Positions 1-5,411 of a stretch of DNA of 6,420 bases are shown here, piece by piece. Origin of the DNA: an uncultured euryarchaeote (GTDB taxonomy: Archaea; Thermoplasmatota; Poseidoniia; Poseidoniales; Poseidoniaceae); NCBI GenBank assembly GCA_937897005.1, contig CALCOQ010000004.1, positions 1-6,420 of the forward strand, given 5' to 3'. The notes under the pieces were generated by a model that saw only the letters and a list, made by a program, of their open reading frames with translations, was not told where the DNA came from and ran no database searches. Each line of letters opens with the position of its first letter. The stretch's first letter is position 1. The position numbers were made by a program, and so were the translations under genes.

Positions 1-1437
1 ATTTTCATCGCTTGGCATCCTTCTGGATTGATCGACCCTATGCTGATGATGGCCACCCTTCCTGGGAAGATGTCTTTGATAGCCAAACATACCCTGTTCA
101 AGGTTCCAGTTCTGGGAACTCTGATGAGGGCTTCTGGAGCCCTGCCGATAATGCGCTCTTCAGATGTCAAAGGAGATGAGACCGATTCAAAAAAACACAA
201 TGCAGACCAACTTTTCTCAGTCGCCGAAGCGGTGGCCAGAGGTGGGAAACTGATAATCTTCCCAGAAGGGACCACGCACTCTGAATCTGATGTCAAACGC
301 GTCCGGACAGGTGCTGCTCGAATCATGGAGATGGCCATTGAACTGAGTGAGGATGAAGGACGAACACCACCCTCATTGATTCCAGTTGGTCTGCACTATT
401 CAGAAGCGCACACTTTCCGAGAAAGGGCTGCAGTCATCATTGAAAGGCCAATGGACCTACCCTCTCTCCCTGAACAGAGTGGCGACCCAGAGGCCGATGA
501 ATCTGAGCGAAGAACATGGGTCAAAGAAGTTACTTCCGATATCGAGAACGAATTGAAACGAGCCAGCCATGCAACCTCTTCATGGCAGGACAGGCACCTG
601 ATATGGAGGGCGAGAAGCATCGTTCATGCTGAGCGTTCGCGAGCCAGTGAAGATGGAATCAGCAAGCCAACATATGCTGAATCCGTGCTAGGAGCCAGAC
701 GACTGAGAGCAGGTTGGGAATATCTTGCAAAACACGATTCAGAAAGAACCACTGAGGTTGAAACCAGAGCGACTACACACTTTGAGAACCTGGACCGATT
801 GGGGCTCCATCCACTGGATATCGATGTCAAACCTGAGGAGTTGACGAAGAAGAAATACATCGCCAATAACATTCGATGGTTATGGTCGGTGAGTTGGATG
901 TTAGGAATAGTCACATGGGGTGCTGTCTTGGGAACATTGCCTCCATACTATGCCAATCGGCTTCTGACCAACCTCGCTATTCGGAAAAATGCCTCTCAGG
1001 CAGCACTGGGTTCGATCAAGGTATATTCCTCTCTTGTTCTATTCCCCATCTGGTGGGTGATGATAACGGCAGCAACTATCTGGATGTTACTTGGAGAAGA
1101 AAGCGCGGTCAGAGAATTGTTTGTTTCACATTGGTTATTGATCCATCTGACCAAGATTCCACTCATCGTTGTTGGAATGATATTGATGTTCTTCTGGCCA
1201 CTGACAGGTAGAGCGCATCTGGTGCTTCATGCAAATGCTTCCCGTTCATGGAGAGTCATCAGAAGATGGAAACGATGGAAGGATGACAGCATTGAGTGGG
1301 ATGCCCTGCGAGGTGAACAACTTGCAATCGCTCGAATATTGACTTCATTGGGCGATGAGATGGTACTGCCTGGTGATGCTGATTGGCAGAATCCACCATT
1401 CGGAACCGATGATGCAGAAGTGGTACGGATGCGTTGA
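1..1437 (+). CDS. Lysophospholipid/glycerolipid acyltransferase (PlsC-like LPLAT family), 5' end missing
   Basis: The enzyme probably transfers a fatty acyl group to glycerol phosphate or a lysophospholipid at the membrane. The frame is open to base 1, so the gene starts outside the window; 478 residues are visible. The catalytic motif is HPSGLID (fragment residues 6-12). This has the H-x5-D spacing seen in the subfamily with HPN-S/A-LID-type motifs rather than the classical H-x4-D. The second signature, FPEGTTH, is at about 87-93, followed by TGAARIM (103-109) and PVGLHYSE (128-135). After a charged, probably helical middle region come three hydrophobic segments, at about 293-313, 341-365 and 376-398. 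The phrase LGSIKVYSSLVLFP resembles the C-terminal membrane region of that subfamily. The stop codon lies one base before the ATG of the DsbA-like gene, implying one transcript. The exact acyl acceptor cannot be read from sequence. Family assignment is strong; substrate is inference. Confidence 0.88.
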   Translation: MFIAWHPSGLIDPMLMMATLPGKMSLIAKHTLFKVPVLGTLMRASGALPIMRSSDVKGDETDSKKHNADQLFSVAEAVARGGKLIIFPEGTTHSESDVKRVRTGAARIMEMAIELSEDEGRTPPSLIPVGLHYSEAHTFRERAAVIIERPMDLPSLPEQSGDPEADESERRTWVKEVTSDIENELKRASHATSSWQDRHLIWRARSIVHAERSRASEDGISKPTYAESVLGARRLRAGWEYLAKHDSERTTEVETRATTHFENLDRLGLHPLDIDVKPEELTKKKYIANNIRWLWSVSWMLGIVTWGAVLGTLPPYYANRLLTNLAIRKNASQAALGSIKVYSSLVLFPIWWVMITAATIWMLLGEESAVRELFVSHWLLIHLTKIPLIVVGMILMFFWPLTGRAHLVLHANASRSWRVIRRWKRWKDDSIEWDALRGEQLAIARILTSLGDEMVLPGDADWQNPPFGTDDAEVVRMR

Positions 1438-1438
1438 T

Positions 1439-2056
1439 ATGAATCCAGCAGAGTCCGTTCTCCACTACGTTGCTGACCCCATGTGCTCGTGGTGCTGGGG
1501 TTTCAAAGATGCAAGAGATGAGATCTTCAAGGCGATTGGTGAAGATGTGAGACTAGAATTCGTGATGGGTGGACTTGCAAGAGACTCGGATGAGCCGATG
1601 CCTGAGGAAACAAAGTCCTACGTGAAGGAAGCATGGCATCAGGTCAGCGCCAGAACCGGAGCTGAATTCAACTGGGACTTCTGGGAGAATTGTCAACCGT
1701 ACAGGTCGACCTACCCTGCCTGTCGTGCCGTCATCGCTGCAGGAGACAAGGGTCCAGAGATGTTCGACCGGATTCAACACGCCTACTATCTGGAAGCAAA
1801 GAATCCCTCTGAGATTGAAGTTCTATGCACTCTTGCCGTTGAACTCGATATTGACGAAGAGAAATTCCGTGCTGATATGGCCTCGATAGAGGTTGAAGCA
1901 AAATTACAGGCAGGATTCAACACTCGGCGGCGAATCGGTGCCTATTCATTTCCAAGTCTGGTGTTGGAGGCCGATGGAAAGGTGCAATTCCTTTGCGAGG
2001 GTTATTCCTCGGCTCAGGAAGTTCTGCAGAAATGGAATGAGACTGACCAGAATTGA
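1439..2056 (+). CDS. DsbA-family thiol-disulfide protein (COG3531-like predicted protein-disulfide isomerase)
   Basis: This 205-residue thioredoxin-fold protein likely catalyses thiol-disulfide exchange. The N-terminus runs straight into the first strand and then ADPMCSWCWGF, with active cysteines C16 and C19 at the start of the first helix. Two further family landmarks are visible: RSTYPACRAV (about 89-98) in the helical insertion and SFPSL (170-174), where P172 is probably the cis-proline opposite the CxxC. There is no signal peptide or membrane segment, so it should act in the cytoplasm, unlike secreted DsbA. Its length fits the family. The ATG at 1439 is chosen because it begins the domain and follows the upstream stop by one base (TGA T ATG); an in-frame ATG at 1355 would add 28 residues overlapping the acyltransferase and unlike the family. 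Extra cysteines are at 85, 95, 130 and 186. Its link to the acyltransferase is positional only. Confidence 0.9.
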   Translation: MNPAESVLHYVADPMCSWCWGFKDARDEIFKAIGEDVRLEFVMGGLARDSDEPMPEETKSYVKEAWHQVSARTGAEFNWDFWENCQPYRSTYPACRAVIAAGDKGPEMFDRIQHAYYLEAKNPSEIEVLCTLAVELDIDEEKFRADMASIEVEAKLQAGFNTRRRIGAYSFPSLVLEADGKVQFLCEGYSSAQEVLQKWNETDQN

Positions 2057-2071
2057 ACAATTCGAATTGTT
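2056..2071 (+). terminator. Perfect 16-bp palindrome after the DsbA-like gene, possible terminator
   Basis: AACAATTCGAATTGTT is its own reverse complement and begins on the last base of the dsbA-like stop codon. It could form a short AT-rich hairpin with a TTCG-containing turn, followed by TTTGTCT. That position and the weak T-rich tail suggest transcript termination. A dimeric protein binding site is an equal alternative. A second small palindrome, GTCTAGAC, lies at 2073-2080. Confidence 0.4.
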
Positions 2072-2077
2072 TGTCTA

Positions 2078-2092
2078 GACACACAAGGGTCC
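2078..2092 (+). repeat. Copy 1 of the CACAAGGGTCC 3'-end element
   Basis: The sequence GACACACAAGGGTCC starts 21 bases after the stop of the DsbA-like gene. A five-pair stem (GACAC with GGGTC, one A-G mismatch) can enclose an ACAA loop at 2083-2086. The same core recurs at 2532, 3507 and 5427 in this window, each time in the same orientation and after the end of a plus-strand unit. Function is unknown; termination, 3' processing or a protein-binding site are possible. Confidence 0.6.
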
Positions 2093-2101
2093 AGATTCCC
2101 C

Positions 2102-2113
2102 AATAATGATTTA
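2102..2113 (+). promoter_or_regulatory. Possible TATA-like box for the DUF4190-like gene
   Basis: AATAATGATTTA is the only AT-rich stretch in this short spacer. Its centre is about 31 bases before the ATG at 2139, which would give transcription starting at or just before the start codon, as in leaderless archaeal genes. The match to a TATA box is weak, and no Shine-Dalgarno sequence precedes the ATG. Confidence 0.3.
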
Positions 2114-2138
2114 GCGAAGGCGAACCTAGTGTGCCTCA

Positions 2139-2528
2139 ATGCAACCCTCACAACAGTCCCCCTCACTACTGGTAGGTAGTCCAAATATGGAAGGGGCAAT
2201 GCCGTCCCATGCTTATGGAAATCAACAAGGTATGGTGTTTGTAGTAGCGCAGAATAATGCCTCTGCAACGGCGGGTTTGGTCCTAGGAATCATCGCTATG
2301 GTGTTTTCAATTATGGCTCCCTTTTTCTTTTTAATTTGCTGTATCTTCTCAATCCCACTTGCATTATTGGGCATTATATTTTCACACATAGGATACTCCA
2401 ACGCAAAAACAACTGGCGTTGGGAAGAGGAAAGCCATCGCAGGACTCATACTTAATTGGCCACAACTTCTATTGGGCATTATACCAATTGCAACTGGTTT
2501 ATATCCTGAATTTTTCTCTGCAATTTGA
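2139..2528 (+). CDS. Small multi-span membrane protein, DUF4190-like
   Basis: This 129-residue protein has a polar N-terminus of about 40 residues, rich in Gln, Ser, Pro and Asn. Hydrophobic segments follow at about 43-65, 66-87 and 98-120. The pattern ASATAGLVLGIIAM, then LALLGIIFSHIGY, then a short basic linker (GVGKRKA) and IAGLILN is the layout of DUF4190 proteins: a Gly-rich hairpin of two helices, a cytoplasmic turn of the G-x-R/K type, and a third helix starting A-x-A/I-G-L-x-L. The family has no established biochemical role. ATG 2139 fits a leaderless start, but internal ATGs at 2187 and 2199 would keep all membrane segments, so the N-terminus is uncertain. Base composition is more AT-rich than the neighbouring DsbA-like gene. 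It appears to be a single-gene unit with a copy of the 3' element at its stop. Confidence 0.75.
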   Translation: MQPSQQSPSLLVGSPNMEGAMPSHAYGNQQGMVFVVAQNNASATAGLVLGIIAMVFSIMAPFFFLICCIFSIPLALLGIIFSHIGYSNAKTTGVGKRKAIAGLILNWPQLLLGIIPIATGLYPEFFSAI

Positions 2529-2542
2529 ATCCACAAGGGTCC
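2528..2542 (+). repeat. Copy 2 of the CACAAGGGTCC 3'-end element
   Basis: The core CACAAGGGTCC (2532-2542) begins three bases after the DUF4190-like stop codon. ATCC (2529-2532) and GGGT (2537-2540) can pair around an ACAA loop (2533-2536), including one T-G pair. Relative to copy 3, the second stem pair is C-G instead of G-C. Confidence 0.6.
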
Positions 2543-2576
2543 GCTAATGCATTGGATCATGAATTCTCTCGTGAGG

Positions 2577-2584
2577 TTAATATA
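2577..2584 (+). promoter_or_regulatory. TATA-like box upstream of the small membrane protein / zinc-finger pair
   Basis: TTAATATA is preceded by purine-rich GTGAGG, which could serve as a TFB-recognition element. Archaeal initiation about 25 bases downstream would fall near 2605, leaving an untranslated leader of roughly 100 bases before the ATG at 2711. The similar GGTTAATA occurs before the gene at 3602. Confidence 0.45.
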
Positions 2585-2696
2585 GGTAGCAAATGAATGC
2601 TTTTTTCGACGGCGATAAGATTCCTTTGAAAGTGTATTTCAGAAGTAATGGAAGTGCTGAAAAGAGTATGATATGCCCACGATGAAAGAAAAAAAT

Positions 2697-2700
2697 GGAG
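2697..2700 (+). promoter_or_regulatory. Shine-Dalgarno GGAG for the 45-residue ORF
   Basis: GGAG, within GGAGATGA, lies ten bases before the ATG at 2711 and resembles the anti-SD complement GGAGGTGA. It supports translation of this small ORF, which would otherwise be missed because of its length. A long-leader transcript would need such a site. Confidence 0.5.
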
Positions 2701-2710
2701 ATGAAAAGAT

Positions 2711-2848
2711 ATGTTTGATTGGTTATTGGAAATGGCCCCATATGCGCATGAGTACTGGACATTTTTGGAAGTTCTCATAATTCTCATCATGTGGGAGAAG
2801 ATTTCTAGGTTGGAAATGAAAAAGAAAGAAGGGGAGTTGGAAGAATGA
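2711..2848 (+). CDS. 45-residue single-span membrane protein coupled to the zinc-finger gene
   Basis: This short ORF is not matched to any family I recognise. It starts with an aromatic, amphipathic stretch (MFDWLLEMAPYAHEYW), continues into a hydrophobic helix at about 17-28 (TFLEVLIILIMW), and ends in a charged probably helical tail (EKISRLEMKKKEGELEE). The expected topology is one short membrane span with a cytoplasmic coil. Three facts support a real gene: a GGAG sequence ten bases upstream; a stop codon directly upstream in frame, so the start is fixed; and its TGA (2846-2848) overlapping the ATG (2845-2847) of the next gene as ATGA, which implies translational coupling. It may anchor or regulate the Cys-rich protein at the membrane, but that is inference from position only. 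Confidence 0.65.
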   Translation: MFDWLLEMAPYAHEYWTFLEVLIILIMWEKISRLEMKKKEGELEE

Positions 2849-3480
2849 ATTCAGAGGACAACATCCCAGATTGTCGCATCTGTGAAACACCGTTAAGGAT
2901 GTTCTTCAGAAGTGGAGTTACAGCTGAAGAAAAAGGATCAGAGAAGGGTTGGGTTTGGAAATGTACCCTGAGGTTCAAACCGTGGCATCACGCCATGTTT
3001 TCTGAATTAAAGGGTTCCGCGGCTTTGCAAAAGGTGGAAGATGAGATATCTGACTCAAGAGAGGAGAGAATGAAAGTAGAACCGGCATTCGAGTACTACG
3101 AGTGTGATGAGGAGCACGCCCATCTGTACCCCTACCGAGTCTGGACGCCGGCACCGCCATCATTCAGCAAGCAATGGATAACGGAGAACATCACAGACGA
3201 TTTCATCTGGCATTGGGTTCCTGCAACCGCACCTCGAATGGCGGCCTTCAGAAGCCTGTCTCAGGCAGACCAGTACGCCTCGGAAGCGGTGACCGTCTGC
3301 ATGGAGTCGTTGTCGAAGAAGTGCGATTCAGCGGCGCAGGCAAGTACAGAACGATGCAGGTGTGGACGAACATTCTGCGCCACTCACCATCTCGAACCTA
3401 GCGAGGCTTGTCCATTCTGTAAAGACATGGGTAGTGTACATGAATTAACGATTGAAAGGTTAAAGGAAATGAATGCGTAG
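2845..3480 (+). CDS. Cys/His-rich protein with a degenerate AN1-like zinc finger
   Basis: This 211-residue soluble protein is not recognised as a whole. At the N-terminus CRIC (C10, C13) with C40 could form part of a zinc site. The middle holds a charged segment (about 61-80) and a Trp/Tyr/Pro-rich stretch (YECDEEHAHLYPYRVW, 85-100). The C-terminal part reads CRCGRTFCATHH (171-182), then C189 and C192. The spacing C-x-C-x4-C-x2-H-x7-C equals the second half of an AN1 zinc finger, but the usual second histidine is E187 and the leading CxxC is reduced to C160-x2-A. CPFC could supply a replacement ligand, so a related treble-clef or RING-like knuckle is also possible. AN1 fingers occur in ubiquitin- and stress-related eukaryotic proteins and in some archaea. 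Translation is probably coupled to the 45-residue membrane protein upstream through an ATGA overlap. Function is unknown. Confidence 0.7.
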   Translation: MNSEDNIPDCRICETPLRMFFRSGVTAEEKGSEKGWVWKCTLRFKPWHHAMFSELKGSAALQKVEDEISDSREERMKVEPAFEYYECDEEHAHLYPYRVWTPAPPSFSKQWITENITDDFIWHWVPATAPRMAAFRSLSQADQYASEAVTVCMESLSKKCDSAAQASTERCRCGRTFCATHHLEPSEACPFCKDMGSVHELTIERLKEMNA

Positions 3481-3489
3481 ATTCATGAT

Positions 3490-3502
3490 TACCGATTCGG
3501 TA
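3490..3502 (+). terminator. Inverted repeat TACCGA-T-TCGGTA after the zinc-finger gene
   Basis: Two perfect six-base arms are separated by one base, starting ten bases after the stop codon. The arms abut copy 3 of the 3'-end element directly. A one-base loop is too tight for a full RNA stem, so a DNA-level dimer site or a stem of four pairs with a larger loop is more realistic. The terminator label rests on position only. Confidence 0.3.
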
Positions 3503-3517
3503 GACGCACAAGCGTCC
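3503..3517 (+). repeat. Copy 3 of the 3'-end element, perfect hairpin GACGC-ACAA-GCGTC
   Basis: This copy lies 22 bases after the zinc-finger gene stop and folds perfectly: five Watson-Crick pairs closing an ACAA loop (3508-3511). Against copies 2 and 4, both sides of the second pair have changed together (C-G to G-C). That is the pattern expected if base pairing is preserved. The trailing CC is kept as in the other three copies. Confidence 0.65.
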
Positions 3518-3570
3518 ACATCAACACTGGAGAACCCTACAGACCCATAATCAGCAGAATGCCGGATGAA

Positions 3571-3580
3571 GGTTAATAGG
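3571..3580 (+). promoter_or_regulatory. TATA-like box for the polytopic membrane protein gene
   Basis: GGTTAATAGG is preceded by purine-rich GATGAA. TTAATA starts 29 bases before the ATG at 3602, so transcription should begin right at that ATG. This is the main argument that the in-frame ATG at 3566, which lies upstream of the TATA box, is not the real start. Confidence 0.5.
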
Positions 3581-3583
3581 TTC

Positions 3584-3600
3584 GGCAGGGTTCTCCTGCC
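3584..3600. promoter_or_regulatory. Inverted repeat GGCAGG-N5-CCTGCC at the expected transcription start
   Basis: Two perfect six-base arms separated by five bases end two bases before the ATG at 3602, just downstream of the TATA-like box. An 11-base centre-to-centre spacing puts both half-sites on one DNA face, as in a dimeric repressor operator. If transcription starts upstream of it, the same sequence would instead form a GC-rich hairpin against the start codon. Confidence 0.4.
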
Positions 3601-3601
3601 C

Positions 3602-4894
3602 ATGGTTGAGGCATTATCAGTTGTTGGCGCTTTGTTAGATGGTATTCTATTGACTTTCATCTTGGTTCTTCATCTCAAGAAGGATGAGAGAACATGGACT
3701 CAGCGCATGGGGGCGACATTCATGCTGTGGTTCCTACTATGCCACCTCGGCTATCAGTGGGCTTCGGGGACCTTTGGGTATAATTTCCAAGAGGGGGGAG
3801 ACTTCGTCACTGATTTGATGGGAGTTCTAGTCTGGAATCTGTGGCGAATTGGATTACTGGCCTTTTTCTTAGCAATGTTCACCGTGCCGATGCCGTGGTT
3901 CAAGAACGGAGATACATATCTCAAGATATTTGTTGCTCTTCTGATAATAAATCTCCTGGAAGCATGGTTTGTTCACGGCAGCCCTGCCTATTCCGAGACC
4001 GGATGGGGGCTATGGTTCGCAATGTCTCCAGTGGGGATCATCATGATAATAATCTACACCTATATTGGTTGGAATTTCCTGACATCGGAAACAAGTGGTG
4101 AAGACAATCTTGAAAAGACCACCGATAAGGCTGGCCTATTCGCCATAATGGCCGTCACCCTGTGGGCTGGCAAGAACTGGTTCGACTGGATGGGGATTTT
4201 CACCGAAGGAGAGATGTTCTATTCGTATTGGCCTGCCTATGCTCATCCCTTCCCGCTATTCACTTCACTGACATGGAATTTTGAATTGGTGACCGTTGGT
4301 TTGAGCCTATTCGTATTATTCATCGGCGCAGTGATGCATCTGAACAAAAAAGGCTCAAAATTGTTGGGTGGATTCCTTGTTTTCGTGCTGTTCGCAGGAA
4401 TGATACGATACTACTTCTATCAGTCGGAATCCGTGGATTACGACTTGGTCGCCTCAATATTGAACGAAGCATCGGTATCAGAATCATTCGCATTGTTGAC
4501 TCATGGGGTGATGCAATCATTAGCCAGACCATTGATCATTCTCTTCCTATGTGTGAAATTTGGTTTTGTTCAAACCGATCATCTCCCGCGCGGCAGCCGA
4601 GCGATGATAATCATGGCACTGGCTGGCTCGATTTCAACCATCACAGAAATACTGCAACCGATATTAGGTATTTCCCAGTTAGTCTCAGGCTTCCTACTTG
4701 GTGCGGTGTTGGCATTTGAATTTGAAAAGAAAGTTCTAGTGGCCATGCAGCCGCCTGAGGATGATTTCAATCCAATTTGGAAAATAGAAGGTGATCCTAA
4801 ACGGCTCGAACGATGGACGAATATCGGATTTGCCGTTTTCTTGGTAGTAGCGACAATGATGGTGGTATTATTCACCGATAAGGGGGTTGCCTGA
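3602..4894 (+). CDS. Polytopic membrane protein of unknown function (about 11-12 spans)
   Basis: From ATG 3602 the protein has 430 residues. Hydrophobic segments are visible at about 5-25, 38-55, 70-95, 108-124, 140-159, 178-193, 228-246, 254-272, 298-320, 333-350, 352-372 and 406-424. Loops are rich in Trp, Phe and Tyr (for example GKNWFDWMG and YSYWPAYAHPFP). The stretch around EKKVLVAMQPPEDDFNPIW is a polar loop before the last span. No cofactor, transporter or kinase motif is recognised. An alternative in-frame start at 3566 adds 12 residues (MKVNRFGRVLLP), but the TATA-like box would then lie inside the coding region, so 3602 is preferred. The next gene starts directly after the stop (TGA ATG), so the two are almost certainly co-transcribed and may form one membrane complex. 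Without homologues the role stays open. Confidence 0.8.
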   Translation: MVEALSVVGALLDGILLTFILVLHLKKDERTWTQRMGATFMLWFLLCHLGYQWASGTFGYNFQEGGDFVTDLMGVLVWNLWRIGLLAFFLAMFTVPMPWFKNGDTYLKIFVALLIINLLEAWFVHGSPAYSETGWGLWFAMSPVGIIMIIIYTYIGWNFLTSETSGEDNLEKTTDKAGLFAIMAVTLWAGKNWFDWMGIFTEGEMFYSYWPAYAHPFPLFTSLTWNFELVTVGLSLFVLFIGAVMHLNKKGSKLLGGFLVFVLFAGMIRYYFYQSESVDYDLVASILNEASVSESFALLTHGVMQSLARPLIILFLCVKFGFVQTDHLPRGSRAMIIMALAGSISTITEILQPILGISQLVSGFLLGAVLAFEFEKKVLVAMQPPEDDFNPIWKIEGDPKRLERWTNIGFAVFLVVATMMVVLFTDKGVA

Positions 4895-5368
4895 ATGAGC
4901 AAAGATGACACAGTTGATGAAGAGCCAGAAGAGGAGGAAGACATGGAGGAATCGCAGGTAGAAGAATCGAAACCAGAGGAGGAAGACATGGAGGAATCGC
5001 AGGTAGAAGAATCGAAACCAACAGAGAGGCGCAGAGCAGTGCGACGACGTAAGAAGGTCGAGCCGAAGAAAGATGATGGAGAACTAGAACCATTTGATCT
5101 CAAATCTTTCTTCATCCCCAAAGATAGGAACTGGGTGCTCCCGGTCTTCGTGGCGATTGTCGTACTTCTGTTCGGGTACTACATGGTTGGATTCATGGGT
5201 GTTGTCAACGCGACTTGCGAGGAACAGGCAGATATTGGAGATGACGACTGCGATGGTTATGTCGATAATCCTGAAACCAGTTCGGACGATTCAGACAGTG
5301 ATGGAACTGATTCCAGTAATAACACGACATCTGGTGACTCAAGTGACAATGGTACTGATGGAGGTTAG
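4895..5368 (+). CDS. Single-span surface protein with acidic cytoplasmic repeats and a Ser/Thr/Asp-rich outer tail
   Basis: This 157-residue protein is not a recognised family. Residues 1-42 are extremely acidic and contain two identical 15-residue repeats (EEEDMEESQVEESKP, 13-27 and 28-42). A basic stretch, ERRRAVRRRKK (44-54), follows, then a membrane span at about 80-104. By the positive-inside rule the N-terminus is cytoplasmic. The outer part has two cysteines, C108 and C119, and GDDDCDGYVDN (115-125), which resembles the DNDCDG-x-VDE metal-binding motif of MopE-like surface proteins. The tail (about 126-157) is low-complexity Asp/Ser/Thr/Asn/Gly. It includes candidate N-glycosylation sequons at N105, N142, N143 and N152. 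No N-terminal signal peptide is seen; the span would act as a signal-anchor. It follows the polytopic membrane gene without a gap, suggesting a partner or tether for it. Confidence 0.8.
   Translation: MSKDDTVDEEPEEEEDMEESQVEESKPEEEDMEESQVEESKPTERRRAVRRRKKVEPKKDDGELEPFDLKSFFIPKDRNWVLPVFVAIVVLLFGYYMVGFMGVVNATCEEQADIGDDDCDGYVDNPETSSDDSDSDGTDSSNNTTSGDSSDNGTDGG
4931..5020 (+). repeat. Exact 45-bp tandem duplication within the acidic protein
   Basis: Bases 4931-4975 and 4976-5020 are identical at all 45 positions, including third codon positions, and code for 15 residues each. Identity at silent sites points to a recent duplication or active copy-number change by slippage or unequal recombination. 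The frame is kept. Confidence 0.97.
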
Positions 5369-5411
5369 TACGCATTTGCTCTTGCTGCCCGCTTTGGTCA
5401 AAGTACTTCTT

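Noticed and set aside
1746..1758. A 13-base match to element copy 1 (ACAAGGGTCCAGA) inside the DsbA-like gene
   Set aside because: It is in coding sequence (codons for DKGPE) and the base before ACAA is G, so the stem closing pair is lost. Treated as chance or codon-driven similarity, not a fifth copy.
2131..2175. A GTG-started frame (VPQCNPHNSPPHYW) just before the DUF4190-like gene, possibly a frameshifted N-terminus
   Set aside because: It runs only 14 codons to a stop and no domain would be completed by joining it to the main frame. Not enough evidence for a frameshift.
2222..2560. A 112-codon minus-strand frame
   Set aside because: It is antisense to the DUF4190-like gene, whose membrane pattern and Gly-rich signature match a known family.
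2593..2685. A 30-codon ORF just after the TATA-like box, overlapping a further 32-codon ORF (2682-2780) by ATGA
   Set aside because: It starts upstream of the expected transcription start, has no ribosome-binding sequence and no recognisable feature, and the second ORF overlaps the better supported 45-residue gene in another frame.
3566..3601. Upstream in-frame ATG adding 12 residues to the polytopic membrane protein
   Set aside because: The TATA-like box (3571-3580) and the inverted repeat (3584-3600) would lie within the coding region; ATG 3602 has the right spacing and begins directly at the first membrane segment.
4579..5121. A 180-codon minus-strand frame rich in Ser
   Set aside because: It is the complement of the Asp/Glu-rich coding repeats and of membrane-protein codons; the plus-strand genes explain the region fully.
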